Source of the DNA: Zeugodacus cucurbitae
Lineage: Eukaryota; Arthropoda; Insecta; Diptera; Tephritidae
Assembly: GCF_028554725.1 (NCBI RefSeq)
Contig: NC_071667.1
Coordinates: 50,647,501-50,711,500, forward strand
DNA length: 64,000 bases
Direction of reading: 5' to 3'
Below are positions 1-9,232 of the stretch, in pieces (the first letter of the stretch is position 1; every line of letters starts with the position of its first letter). The position numbers and the translations under genes were made by a program. Below the pieces are notes generated by a model. The model was not told where the DNA came from, did no database searches, and worked only from the letters and a program-made list of their open reading frames with translations.

Positions 1-1
1 C

Positions 2-1865
2 ATAAAAAATATGATACATGGTCCTTGCGGATTTCATAATCCTGCGTCACCATGTATGAAAGAAAACGTTTGTTCTAAGAAGTATCCTAAACATTTTATT
101 TCGGAAACACAAACCGGGGATGACGGTTACCAAACCTACAGGCGCAGGTCTCCAGATAATGGTGGACACACAACATTAATTCGTGTCAAAGGTACAGAAA
201 TGAGCGTGGATAATCGTTGGGTGGTTCCCTATAATCCAGTGCTATCACGAATTTTCAATGCACACATTAACGTAGAGTTTTGTCAATCGGTCAAAGCTAT
301 TAAGTACATCTGTAAGTATATTCATAAAGGATCTGATCAAGCCACATTTTCGTTACAAATGAATAACGATGAAGTAGAAAGATATCTAAATGGTCGCTAT
401 ATAAGTTCCTCGGAAGCATTCTGGAGAATTTTCCAATTTTCTATTCATGAACGTTTTCCGGCAGTAGTTCATTTAGCAGTTCATTTGGAAAATGGACAAA
501 GAGTTTATTTTTATAATAATGAAAATCTCCAAGATCGTGTTAACAATCCTTCATCAACGACACTTACAGCGTTCTTTGATCTTTGCAGAAGCGACGATTT
601 TGCAAAAACCCTTTTATATCACGAAGTTCCTCAGTATTACGTGTGGCAAAGAAATTCATTTTCTAGAAGAAAACTTGGGCAAGATGTTGAAGGATATCCC
701 GGTGTAAAAAAAGACACAACTTTAGGCCGTGTTTACAACATTCATCCAACTCAAACTGAATGTTTTTATTTAAGGATGTTACTGCAATATGTTCGCGGTC
801 CAGTGTCATTTGAACATCTAAGGACCGTGAATGGTGTTATTTTCCAAACTTATCAAGGCGCTTGCAAGGAATTAGGTGTACTTGAGGGAGATGAACATTG
901 GGAAAATACCATGTCCGATGCTGTCATATCCGAGTCAGCTACAAAATTAAGGGAATTATTTACCATCATCCTTATATTTTGCCAACCATCTGACCCCTTG
1001 GAGTTATGGAATAAATTTCGTAATGCTTTATGTGAAGATATATTAAACAGACTGCGTAATGAAAATCAGGATATGACATTAGCATATAATGATGATGTAT
1101 ACAATGATGGACTAATCATAATTGAAGATAAAATTAATGAGATTTGCGACAAATCCCTAACTGATTTTGGGCTTCCTGCATCAAAAAGAAATTATTCGCT
1201 TTTGGACCCGTTAGAAGTAGCATTGCGAAAACCATATGATATAAATGAATTAAATGAGTATATTATTCAAAATGAACCAAGATTGGTTAATGACCAGGTG
1301 ACAGCGTATAATGGTGTTCTGCAAAGTGTTCGTTTCAAAGAAGGAAAATTTTTTTTTTTGGATGCTCCCGGTGGAACCGGAAAGACCTTCATTACTAATC
1401 TTATATTAGCAAAAGTAAGGTCTCAGGGACAGCTAGCCTTAGCAGTAGCGTCGTCAGGTATCGCTGCAACTTTATTAGCAGGTGGACGCACAGCTCATTC
1501 CACTTTTAAACTACCCCTAACTGTTTCTTTAGAGAAAGATAGCGTGTGCTCTACACGTAAAAATGGACCTTTGGGAAAAGTTTTACAAGATGTCAGTTTA
1601 ATAATCTGGGACGAATGTACCATGATCCATAGAGCTCACGTAGAAGCTCTAGACAGAACTCTTAGAGATCTTAGAAGCTGTGATAAAATCATGGGTGGGA
1701 TTACTGTTATGTTTGCTGGGGACTTTCGACAAACTTTACCCGTAATAGTAAGGGGAACTAGAGCAGACATTGTAAAGTCTTGCCTTAAAAGTTCTCCATT
1801 ATGGAAGTTTGTAAATATTTTAAAATTATCGACAAATATGAGAGCCCATTTGGGGGGAGGTAGTA
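2..1865 (+). pseudogene. Helitron Rep/helicase gene, 5' part, interrupted by rosa
   Basis: The frame is open from the window edge, so the true start is upstream; the ATG at 11 is internal. Near the start is the end of the Rep domain with the paired-tyrosine motif YICKY (tyrosine codons at 305-307 and 317-319), which by family knowledge nicks and joins DNA strands. The Pif1-type helicase domain follows, with Walker A GGTGKT at 1370-1387, Walker B WDE ending at 1615 and motif III GDFRQ at 1718-1732. The frame runs through NMRAHLGGGS and then enters the rosa transposon and stops at 1873. Apart from the insertion no stop or frameshift is seen, so the break looks recent. Function is inferred from the family: strand transfer and unwinding during rolling-circle transposition. 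Confidence 0.88.
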
Positions 1866-3171
1866 ACGGGTGATTTTTTTGAGGTTAGGATTTTCATGCA
1901 TTAGTATTTGACAGATCACGTGGGATTTCAGACATGGTGTCAAAGAGAAAGATGCTCAGTATGCTTTGACATTTCATCATGAATAGACTTACTAACGAGC
2001 AACGCTTGCAAATCATTGAATTTTATTACCAAAATCAGTGTTCGGTTCGAAATGTGTTTCGCGCTTTACGTCCGATTTATGGTCTACATAATCGACCAAG
2101 TGAGCAAACAATTAATGCGATTGTGACCAAGTTTCGCACTCAGTTTACTTTATTGGACATTAAACCAACCACACGAATGCGTACAGTGCGTACAGAAGAG
2201 AATATTGCGTCTGTTTCTGAGAGTGTGGCTGAAGACCGTGAAATGTCGATTCGTCGCCGTTCGCAGCAATTGGGTTTGTGTTATTCGACCACATGGAAGA
2301 TTTTACGCAAAGATCTTGGTGTAAAACCGTATAAAATACAGCTCGTGCAAGAACTGAAGCCGAACGATCTGCCACAACGTCGAATTTTCAGTGAATGGGC
2401 CCTAGAAAAGTTGGCAGAAAATCCGCTTTTTTATCGACAAATTTTGTTCAGCGATGAGGCTCATTTCTGGTTGAATGGCTACGTAAATAAGCAAAATTGC
2501 CGCATTTGGGGTGAAGAGCAACCAGAAGCCGTTCAAGAACTGCCCATGCATCCCGAAAAATGCACTGTTTGGTGTGGTTTGTACGCTGGTGGAATCATTG
2601 GACCGTATTTTTTCAAAGATGCTGTTGGACGCAACGTTACGGTGAATGGCGATCGCTATCGTTCGATGCTAACAAACTTTTTGTTGCCAAAAATGGAAGA
2701 ACTGAACTTGGTTGACATGTGGTTTCAACAAGATGGCGCTACATGCCACACAGCTCGCGATTCTATGGCCATTTTGAGGGAAAACTTCGGAGAACAATTC
2801 ATCTCAAGAAATGGACCCGTAAGTTGGCCACCAAGATCATGCGATTTAACGCCTTTAGACTATTTTTTGTGGGGCTACGTCAAGTCTAAAGTCTACAGAA
2901 ATAAGCCAGCAACTATTCCAGCTTTGGAAGACAACATTTCCGAAGAAATTCGGGCTATTCCGGCCGAAATGCTCGAAAAAGTTGCCCAAAATTGGACTTT
3001 CCGAATGGACCACCTAAGACGCAGCCGCGGTCAACATTTAAATGAAATTATCTTCAAAAAGTAAATGTCATGAACCAATCTAACGTTTCAAATAAAGAAC
3101 CGATGAGATTTTGCAAATTTTATGCGTTTTTTTTTTTTAAAAAGTTATCAAGCTCTTAAAAAATCACCCTT
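1866..3171 (+). mobile_element. rosa-type (DD41D) Tc1/mariner element, full length
   Basis: A 1,306-bp DNA transposon. The left end ACGGGTGATTTTTT and the right end AAAAAATCACCCTT are inverted repeats with one mismatch, flanked by TA at 1864-1865 and 3172-3173. The insertion is proved from within the window: the inverted helicase fragment at 3959-4248 has the uninterrupted sequence, in which GGAGGTAG is followed directly by TATAACTTTC. Comparing the two sites shows that TA was duplicated. The element holds one intact transposase frame (1979-3064). It sits inside the helicase gene of the surrounding Helitron and is therefore the younger of the two. Confidence 0.93.
1979..3064 (+). CDS. DD41D (rosa-like) mariner transposase, 361 aa, intact
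   Basis: This transposase is expected to bind the inverted repeats and catalyse cut-and-paste transposition into TA. Residues about 3-60 form a helix-turn-helix domain of the DUF4817 kind, and a second helix-turn-helix region is likely near residues 75-125. The catalytic triad is visible: D159 in FSDEAHF, D252 in WFQQDGATCHTA and D294 in LTPLDYFLW. There are 41 residues between the second and third aspartates, which is the DD41D signature of the rosa group and differs from DD34D of classical mariners. Length is normal for the superfamily. The first ATG lies 113 bp inside the left end and the TAA stop is 107 bp before the right end. No stop, frameshift or missing catalytic residue is seen; activity is untested. 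Confidence 0.93.
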   Translation: MNRLTNEQRLQIIEFYYQNQCSVRNVFRALRPIYGLHNRPSEQTINAIVTKFRTQFTLLDIKPTTRMRTVRTEENIASVSESVAEDREMSIRRRSQQLGLCYSTTWKILRKDLGVKPYKIQLVQELKPNDLPQRRIFSEWALEKLAENPLFYRQILFSDEAHFWLNGYVNKQNCRIWGEEQPEAVQELPMHPEKCTVWCGLYAGGIIGPYFFKDAVGRNVTVNGDRYRSMLTNFLLPKMEELNLVDMWFQQDGATCHTARDSMAILRENFGEQFISRNGPVSWPPRSCDLTPLDYFLWGYVKSKVYRNKPATIPALEDNISEEIRAIPAEMLEKVAQNWTFRMDHLRRSRGQHLNEIIFKK

Positions 3172-3172
3172 T

Positions 3173-3949
3173 ATAACTTTCCCTTCAAAATTACTTTTAG
3201 TAGGAGACGGGAAAATACCTCATTTTCAAAATAAAATTGGAATTGACCGCGATTTAGGAGTAAGTGTAGTTAACATTGAGGATTTAATATTAAAAGTTTA
3301 CCCTGACATCAGCGAAATACAAAATAAAAATCACCATTGGATGTGTCAAAGGGCAATATTGGCGGCGAGAAACAGTAGCGTGGACGAAATTAATGACATA
3401 GTTTTAAATAAACTTGAAGGAGATATAGTCACATACACATCTATTGATAATGTAATGGATCAAGAAGATGTGGTCCATTACCCACAGGAGTTTCTAAATT
3501 CTTTAAACCCAAGTGGCCTTCCTCCACATTCCCTTAAGCTAAAAATAGGCGCCCCAATAATTTTACTTAGAAATCTCAAACCACCTAAGTTATGCAACGG
3601 GACCCGACTTCAAGTCAAATTTCTTCGCAATAACGTGATCGTTGCAATCGTTTTGACTGGTCCAGCAGTTGGTCAAACAGTACTTATACCTCGCATCCCG
3701 ATGATCCCAAATGATATACCTTTTCATTTTAAAAGAATTCAATTTCCCCTTAAGCTATCTTTCGCCGTTACAATTAATAAATCGCAGGGGCAAACATTTA
3801 AACACGTGGGGATCGATTTACGTCAAGACTGTTTTTCACATGGCCAATTATATGTCGCGTTGTCAAGATCAGGTTGCGGAGAAAATCAATATGTTCTTCT
3901 GGCACCAGAAAATAAAACAAAAAATATAATTTACGCAGAAGTTCTTTGA
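3173..3949 (+). pseudogene. Helitron helicase, 3' part, separated by rosa
   Basis: This continues the helicase frame after the rosa insertion, beginning with ITFPSKLLLVGDG. It holds the later Pif1/Helitron motifs: a conserved LNSLNPSGLPPH segment with LKIGAPIILLRNL and CNGTRL after it, motif V as FAVTINKSQGQTF near 3758-3796, and motif VI as LYVALSR near 3846-3868. It ends at a TGA after ENKTKNIIYAEVL, a plausible natural C-terminus. In the present state it lacks its own start and is read out of the right end of rosa. The upstream part is annotated at 2-1865. Precise excision of rosa would leave the surrounding frame continuous, as the empty site in the inverted fragment indicates. Confidence 0.88.
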
Positions 3950-3958
3950 TAACAGAAA

Positions 3959-4248
3959 TAATGGACCACATCTTCTTGATCTATTACATTATCAATAGAT
4001 GTGTATGTGACTATATCTCCTTCAAGTTGATGTCAGGGTAAACTTTTAATATTAAATCCTCAATGTTAACTACTCTTACGCCTAAATCGCGGTCAATTCC
4101 AATTTTATTTTGAAAATGAGGTATTTTCCCGTCTCCTACTAAAAGTAATTTTGAAGGGAAAGTTATACTACCTCCACCCAAATGGGCTCTCATATTTGTC
4201 GATAATTTTAAAATATTTACAAACTTCCATAATGGAGAACTTTTAAGG
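3959..4248 (-). pseudogene. Inverted fragment of the same Helitron helicase, lacking rosa
   Basis: The minus strand repeats three pieces of the helicase gene next to it: 3959-4028 matches 3411-3480, 4029-4167 matches 3172-3310, and 4168-4248 matches about 1783-1863, all inverted. Two features set it apart. Bases 3311-3410 are missing, and the rosa element is absent, so the empty target site is preserved at 4164-4175. A few substitutions separate the copies. The encoded stretch includes MRAHLGGGSITFPSKLLLVG. It may be part of another Helitron copy or an inverted duplication made before rosa arrived. Together with 3172-3480 it could form a long fold-back. Confidence 0.85.
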
Positions 4249-4559
4249 TTTTTTGTTACACGGTTCTATACATTTAACATCCGATTTTTCATACAAATAT
4301 AAACATTTAATACAAGCATTGTATAATTATTTAACGTTCATACATACGTAATTCTTGAACCATTGTGTAAAATCATTATACTTAAATAAAATAAGTTTTT
4401 ATAACGATTTGTTCGAAAGCAGTGCGTTTTTTTTCTATTAAAGAAAGTGACCTAAATCGAACGTGAACACCAAGGTGAGTTAATGTACAGACGCGGACGA
4501 AGATAAAGACGAAGCCCAAAATCACTATTTCAAGGGGACAAAGTCGCGGGCACAGCTAG

Positions 4560-5925
4560 TATACGTAATAAAAGAGATTGTTTAACAAATGTTTATAAAA
4601 AAATACTGGAATAAGGTGGGACTAAATTCGTTTGAGATAAATAATTCGTTGCTTTATGACACCCTATTTCAATATCTATAGTCTATGTTCTGAATTTCTC
4701 CAGTCGAATAATGCAATCCAATATAGTACACTCAAGTTTCAAATCATATCAAGGAATGGGTCTGTGAAATGTCCATCTAGCTATTCTCATTTCACTAAGT
4801 TGGATAATATTTTGGTGAGGTAATAGCATAGCACTGGCCCCGACTGACTGACTACCTAACTTGGAAACTAAAATTATATCTATTGACAATGAGAAACTAA
4901 GAAAAAAATTATACCCACAGGGAGGTCTTCATAAGATAAAGTCGCCGATATAATGTTTGTATGTATCATTTGTTTTACGATTTATTCGAAATAAAAATTA
5001 TATACTTCTAAAAAAGACCCTTTACATGATAGTTATTATTTAACTGATATGCCAAATTGATTACTCAGCAAAATTACATTGATACCAAAAAGTCGTTTCC
5101 TGATTTATATACAATATGGTTATCTCATCATTTGAATCTTCTATTTATCAATGACTGCTATTACAGGCGCATTTCTATAAAATATATGTGACAGGATTTA
5201 CATATTTTACTTAATTACATGAAGTTCACAGAATATTTTCCACTTTTTACAGCTTCACATTTAATTCGATAGAAATCAACAGTTTTCACTTTTTATGCGC
5301 TTGTGAAAAACCCCTTAACTTTCATTGGGTTTTTATGAGCTGCTTTAGTTAACTAACTGACTTCAAATTTGAAAATACATGTGAACTTTTTCACATATAT
5401 TTACTATTACACAATACTGATTGCCAACTATCCCGTGTAAGTATATAAATGCCAATGTCAACAGAGTAATAGATGTGTGCAAGAGCTGAAAAATAATGTT
5501 GTGAATAAAACTTTTTTGGTGCTAAAAAAGCAGCAGTTAAAAAAATAGTAATAAATAATAAAGCATGTAAAATGTCATTATTACAGCGCATAACAGACAA
5601 CTGCGTAAAACGTAGAACAAAAGAAAAACGCAGGAAAAAAATGCATAATATTTAATATACAATTTTTATATATTCGCATATTTACTGAAATATTAAAGTA
5701 GTCAGGAGAGAACCAGAATTTCCCGAATAAAAATGTCAAGTTCTTACAAATTATTCGAAAAGCTTTTATAGAAAATGTTACATTAGCAAATAAATATTTT
5801 TTCAATAATAACTCGAAGCACCTCGACCAAGTTAAAATTAAAGTTGTTTCTGAGACTAGTTGTGGTACTAGATATAATTTGATTTTGAACTAATATAAGA
5901 CTGGCATATTTCAAAACGAATTTCA
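4560..5925. other. Unassigned AT-rich DNA
   Basis: No gene, terminal repeat or recognisable element is seen. The few reading frames of 60-75 codons show no domain and are low in complexity. Confidence 0.5.
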
Positions 5926-6250
5926 GATAGATATCTACATATAATATAATGAATAGCAAAATGTGTTGCTAAGCGCATAACTCGAGAACAGCTGAACAGA
6001 TTTCGCCAATTATTTCTTACAATATTCCTTGAACTACAAGGATGGTTCTTACGGCGAGAAAAATTAAAAAAATCCTGAAAAACTCTAAAATCCACACTTT
6101 ACTAATCTACCATACAAACCTATAATAGATATACGAATGAATTGCTCTGTTCGTTAGTCTCGCAAAAAGTCGAGAAAGGCCGATCTGGCTAATTTAAGAC
6201 TTGCAATATACGTGGAAGGCCAGGAAAGATTAGAAAGTAAGTAAATATGG
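5926..6250 (+). mobile_element. Helitron 5'-type non-coding fragments
   Basis: Two stretches look like the non-coding 5' region of insect Helitrons: GCGCATAACTCGAGAACAGC followed by TGAACAGATTTCGCC near 5970-6010, and TTAGTCTCGCAAAAAGTCGA near 6153-6172 followed by a GGCTAATTT motif. I recognise these phrases from memory of the family, so the call is moderate. They lie upstream of the helicase relic at 6640-7237 in the same orientation and may be the beginning of that older Helitron. Confidence 0.5.
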
Positions 6251-6420
6251 AAAAATTGCGAGGAAGTTAATAATAAGAGAATTTTTTCGAGTTGACAACA
6301 AAAATATGAAAAAAGAAAACAACAAATAATAATATTTTCAAAGTTGTCATTGTTGCTTTGTTAAAATATTTTGTCATTGTTCAATTGTATAAGGTTGTGT
6401 CGATAGCCCAAAATAATTTG

Positions 6421-6590
6421 TAACAAATTTATACTATCGCAATTTATTGCTATAGTTTTATTAAGATAACACACAATTTGACCTATATATTGGGCATAAA
6501 GTCCAATAGAAAATCATCATATATATGAGGGCTGACGTAATTCCTGAACCAATTTCACTAATTTTCACCACCAAGGTTAACGGAAATAGG
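6421..6590 (+). repeat. Partial copy of the CAAGTAAGG...GTATAAA repeat family
   Basis: The stretch has the opening section of the family: an eroded TATACTATCGCAATTTA, then AAGATAACACACAATTTGAC, then the GGCATAAAGTCCAATAGAAA and GAGGGCTGACGTAATTCCTG blocks. The same order occurs at 55370-55530. Only about 170 bp remain. Confidence 0.75.
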
Positions 6591-6639
6591 GGCAACTTGG
6601 CACCTGTTAGAAGCACCTTGGCACCTTTAAATGACTTCT

Positions 6640-7237
6640 AAATTGCAAATCAAAGAAGCACCAGTCTGCATCAGTCGCTATAGCGAAGATTTTCCAGATA
6701 TTCAAGAAATCGCTGGAGGTACTGCACAGGACTTTAAAAGATTTACGCGTTGGCAGGTGATTTACGCCAGACTCTCCCAATTAACATACGAGTGTTTTTG
6801 CAACAATATCAAATTGCGATTGTACAAGCAGTTGGAAATGGTAGGGTCGCAGTTGACACCTCGATGAATTAATAACATTTCCAAAAGATTTCTGTCACTT
6901 CATTGACTCGAAAGAGAAGCTTATTTATCGAGTTTTACTTGACATGAAACCTCAATATGATAACCATAAATGACTGATTGAATGACCTTATTGGTGGTAA
7001 AAAACAAAGATCTCGATTATTTTAATGCGACAACTTAAAATTTCGTTTCAGGAGAGTTGACACAGCTACAAATCAGGATGACGTAGTCAATTAGCCCACA
7101 GCCTATTTATAATTGCCTGGACTATCCCTACTCACTTGCAATTAAAAAATGCGTGATTTTACCGGTTATAACGTTTTCGTCTTTATGCCCAAGAATTTTT
7201 TCTCACAAAATACAAAACGTGTGGCCGGGTCTGCTAG
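6640..7237 (+). pseudogene. Decayed Helitron helicase and 3' terminus
   Basis: Broken frames hold helicase pieces in the right order. Near 6705-6790 the order LEVLHRTLKDLR, LAGDLRQTLP can be read; the second is helicase motif III, matching AGDFRQTLP of the Helitron at the window start. Near 6870-7010 a decayed FPKDFCHFIDSKEKLIYRV-like segment is followed by a WLIE-like one, as in the helicase C-terminal half. Many stops and shifts make it a relic. It ends at CTAG (7234-7237) in the context GGCCGGGTCTGCTAGTATAC, close to the end of the first Helitron. The 78-codon frame at 6631-6867 cuts across this relic in another frame and is not a gene. Confidence 0.72.
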
Positions 7238-7238
7238 T

Positions 7239-8183
7239 ATACATATATAACTGTTTTGAACTAGTATGGGACTGTACGAAATCCGGCAAATGATAAAAAA
7301 AACTGTAGCGCTCTTATTGAAAAACCCTTTGTATCAAAAATTTAATAGAAATATGAAGACAGAAAACCAAATCTTTATGTATGGTAAATAAAACCTATTC
7401 CGTAACTTTATAGACAAAATTCAAAAGTTTCTAACGATTCAAAAATTGATATCGACAAATGAGCGATTGAAAAGCACTCACAGTCGATGGTTGAGAGATT
7501 GATCGACACTTACAATAGCACCGATAGTCGAGCAAATTCCGACCAAATATACACAAAGTCTTTAAAATAAATATTGGCGAACTACGTGAGTGTAATTCTG
7601 AAAATATGAAAGCATTTTGTGTTTCTCTTTTGCATGCGTTAGTGAAGCTAAATTTACTTAAGCAACAAGTGTCGAAAGAAATCGCAGCACTGTGGGACGT
7701 ACTTCAATCAAATATTTAAATTAATATAGTATGTTTCTAACCAAAAACCACAAAATATTCCAAAATGAAAAAGAAGATATTTTTATTTTATTAGAACGGT
7801 TATGCTATCCTAAAGGTTTATTAAAATAAAAAAATAAAATAGTTTAGTTGAACGTTGTTTTTATATGAGTTTCCTCGTCACTAACATATGTACATATATC
7901 TGATTGGTGTAAACTAATAGTGTTTTCTGTTCTCGATGAAAATGCTTCTTCTTTATATTTCAGCATTATACACATGACCTGTTTGAATGTATTCCATATT
8001 TTACATGATAAAAGAAGAAAAAAATGTATTCCTATTATGCTGGTCAAATCTCACTCACAATTTGAAAATCCGACTACAGGGCAGAATAAATGTTACATCT
8101 TGTTTTAGAAAAAAAAAAAAACATTTTAAGTTTGAGTAAATCATCCAGTTCGTGTTATTACACAATTTTTTTAATCGTTTCTA
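7239..8183. other. Unassigned AT-rich DNA
   Basis: No element or gene is recognised. There is an A-rich run at 8109-8121, not enough to call a retroposon end. Confidence 0.45.
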
Positions 8184-8468
8184 CTACATAGGTGGCCACC
8201 AGCGCAATGTACACTGTCTCTGGCGATGTAACTTTTTCTTAAAGTAACCGTTCGAGCTGTTGCCGGTGCGTGCATTTGCCAGATTCCTCAGGCTGTGATA
8301 GATCCGCTTCGAGGCCACCTCCTGCAGCTGTTCACACTGACTGAATGCCAATTGTGAGCTGACGATTGTCGCGACTAATGCCGATGCGAATAATAATACC
8401 GGTACGTGACTGTAGCCGAAATGTTGCGATTGTGCCTTACGTTTATGTGCACTCACACGGACACACAC
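8184..8468 (-). CDS. Unassigned 94-codon frame with a secretion-like stretch
   Basis: I do not recognise this protein. The frame is less AT-rich than its surroundings. Residues about 22-43 (VPVLLFASALVATIVSSQLA) are hydrophobic and end in small residues, as in a signal peptide, but about 21 polar and basic residues precede them, so a later start or an upstream exon is possible. The rest has two cysteines, a dibasic KR and a basic C-terminus (KKKLHRQRQ). It could be an exon of a small secreted peptide precursor, or chance. No splice sites, promoter or homologue in the window supports it. Confidence as a real coding exon is low. Confidence 0.25.
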   Translation of the reverse strand: MCVRVSAHKRKAQSQHFGYSHVPVLLFASALVATIVSSQLAFSQCEQLQEVASKRIYHSLRNLANARTGNSSNGYFKKKLHRQRQCTLRWWPPM

Positions 8469-8869
8469 ACGCGTGTAACTACGACAATAACATTAAGGAA
8501 AGGAGTCTCGTTGCAACGTATGAATTTTTCCTTAGCTCACTTTACTGTATGTTAAAATCAGTTTATATTAAATTTATTATGAGTAAAAATAGTGAAACGA
8601 GGCTTTATGCAATCGTACGTATATTAGGGTGGTTCTTAAAGCATAAATAATATTTTTTAACAAAAAGAATTGAACAAATAGAGTTGCACAGCTGAACGAG
8701 TTAAAGTCAATTGAAATTCGAGCGCCTTTCGACACGCTTTAAGTGCTTCCAAAGAATCATTATTATATGGTAGCACCAGGAAACCTGATAAATTATTTCG
8801 TAATATCATAGACAGACCACAAAGTTAATCCCGATTAACTGCGCATTTAATCAGTTCCAAATATGAAGG
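8469..8869. other. Unassigned DNA
   Basis: Nothing recognisable. The 94-codon forward frame overlapping this stretch (8366-8650) shows no domain. Confidence 0.4.
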
Positions 8870-9023
8870 TGACAGACGGCAGCAAATAGGTTAAAAGCGA
8901 ACTCCCACTAACTCTCTAAAATTTTGAGAATTAAATGGGAGTTAGCAATCGGAGTTAACTCAGATAACACTCGAATTAACCCCCATTAAAGCAATTAATC
9001 CGAATGAACGCCGCCGTCTGTCA
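8870..9023. mobile_element. Small inverted-repeat element (MITE-like), about 154 bp
   Basis: Ends TGACAGACGGC (8870-8880) and GCCGTCTGTCA (9013-9023) are perfect 11-bp inverted repeats, extended a little further with one mismatch. The interior has a second palindrome: AACTCCCACTAAC near 8900 pairs with ATGGGAGTTAG near 8935-8945. No clear target duplication is seen, so the superfamily is unassigned. Confidence 0.55.
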
Positions 9024-9232
9024 GGGGTATAATGGAAATACATACTTATGAGAAAGAGTGATCACTGGAGATAATTTAATGGGTATAAATATACATACTA
9101 TACTTGTAAACGTAAGAAAACATTTTTTTCTTTTGAGCGATTTCGCACAGATACAGTTTCTGATTTCCATCTCAAATATTAGATAATGGAGAAATAATCA
9201 TATTAAGTACATTTAAAATATGATGACTGATA

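Larger units (their letters stand above)
1..4559 (+). mobile_element. Autonomous Helitron, 3' portion (runs off the window start)
   Basis: This is a rolling-circle DNA transposon. The interval holds the end of the HUH-type Rep domain and the whole Pif1-family helicase domain, then a non-coding tail ending in a Helitron-like terminus, CAGCTAG at 4553-4559, followed by T. The 5' end and the HUH histidines lie upstream of the window. The element has been invaded by a rosa transposon (1866-3171). Behind the gene it carries an inverted piece of helicase (3959-4248). A second Helitron relic ending at 7237 has a closely similar end, GCTAGTATAC, which supports reading 4559 as the 3' end. I did not find a convincing terminal hairpin, so the exact end is less certain than the coding content. 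Confidence 0.85.

Noticed and set aside
492..707. 71-codon frame within the Helitron gene
   Set aside because: Out-of-frame shadow of the helicase/Rep frame.
2160..2375. Minus-strand frame opposite the rosa transposase
   Set aside because: Antisense shadow with no domain.
6631..6867. 78-codon forward frame
   Set aside because: Helicase words are found in other frames of the same stretch, so this frame is a by-product of a decayed Helitron.
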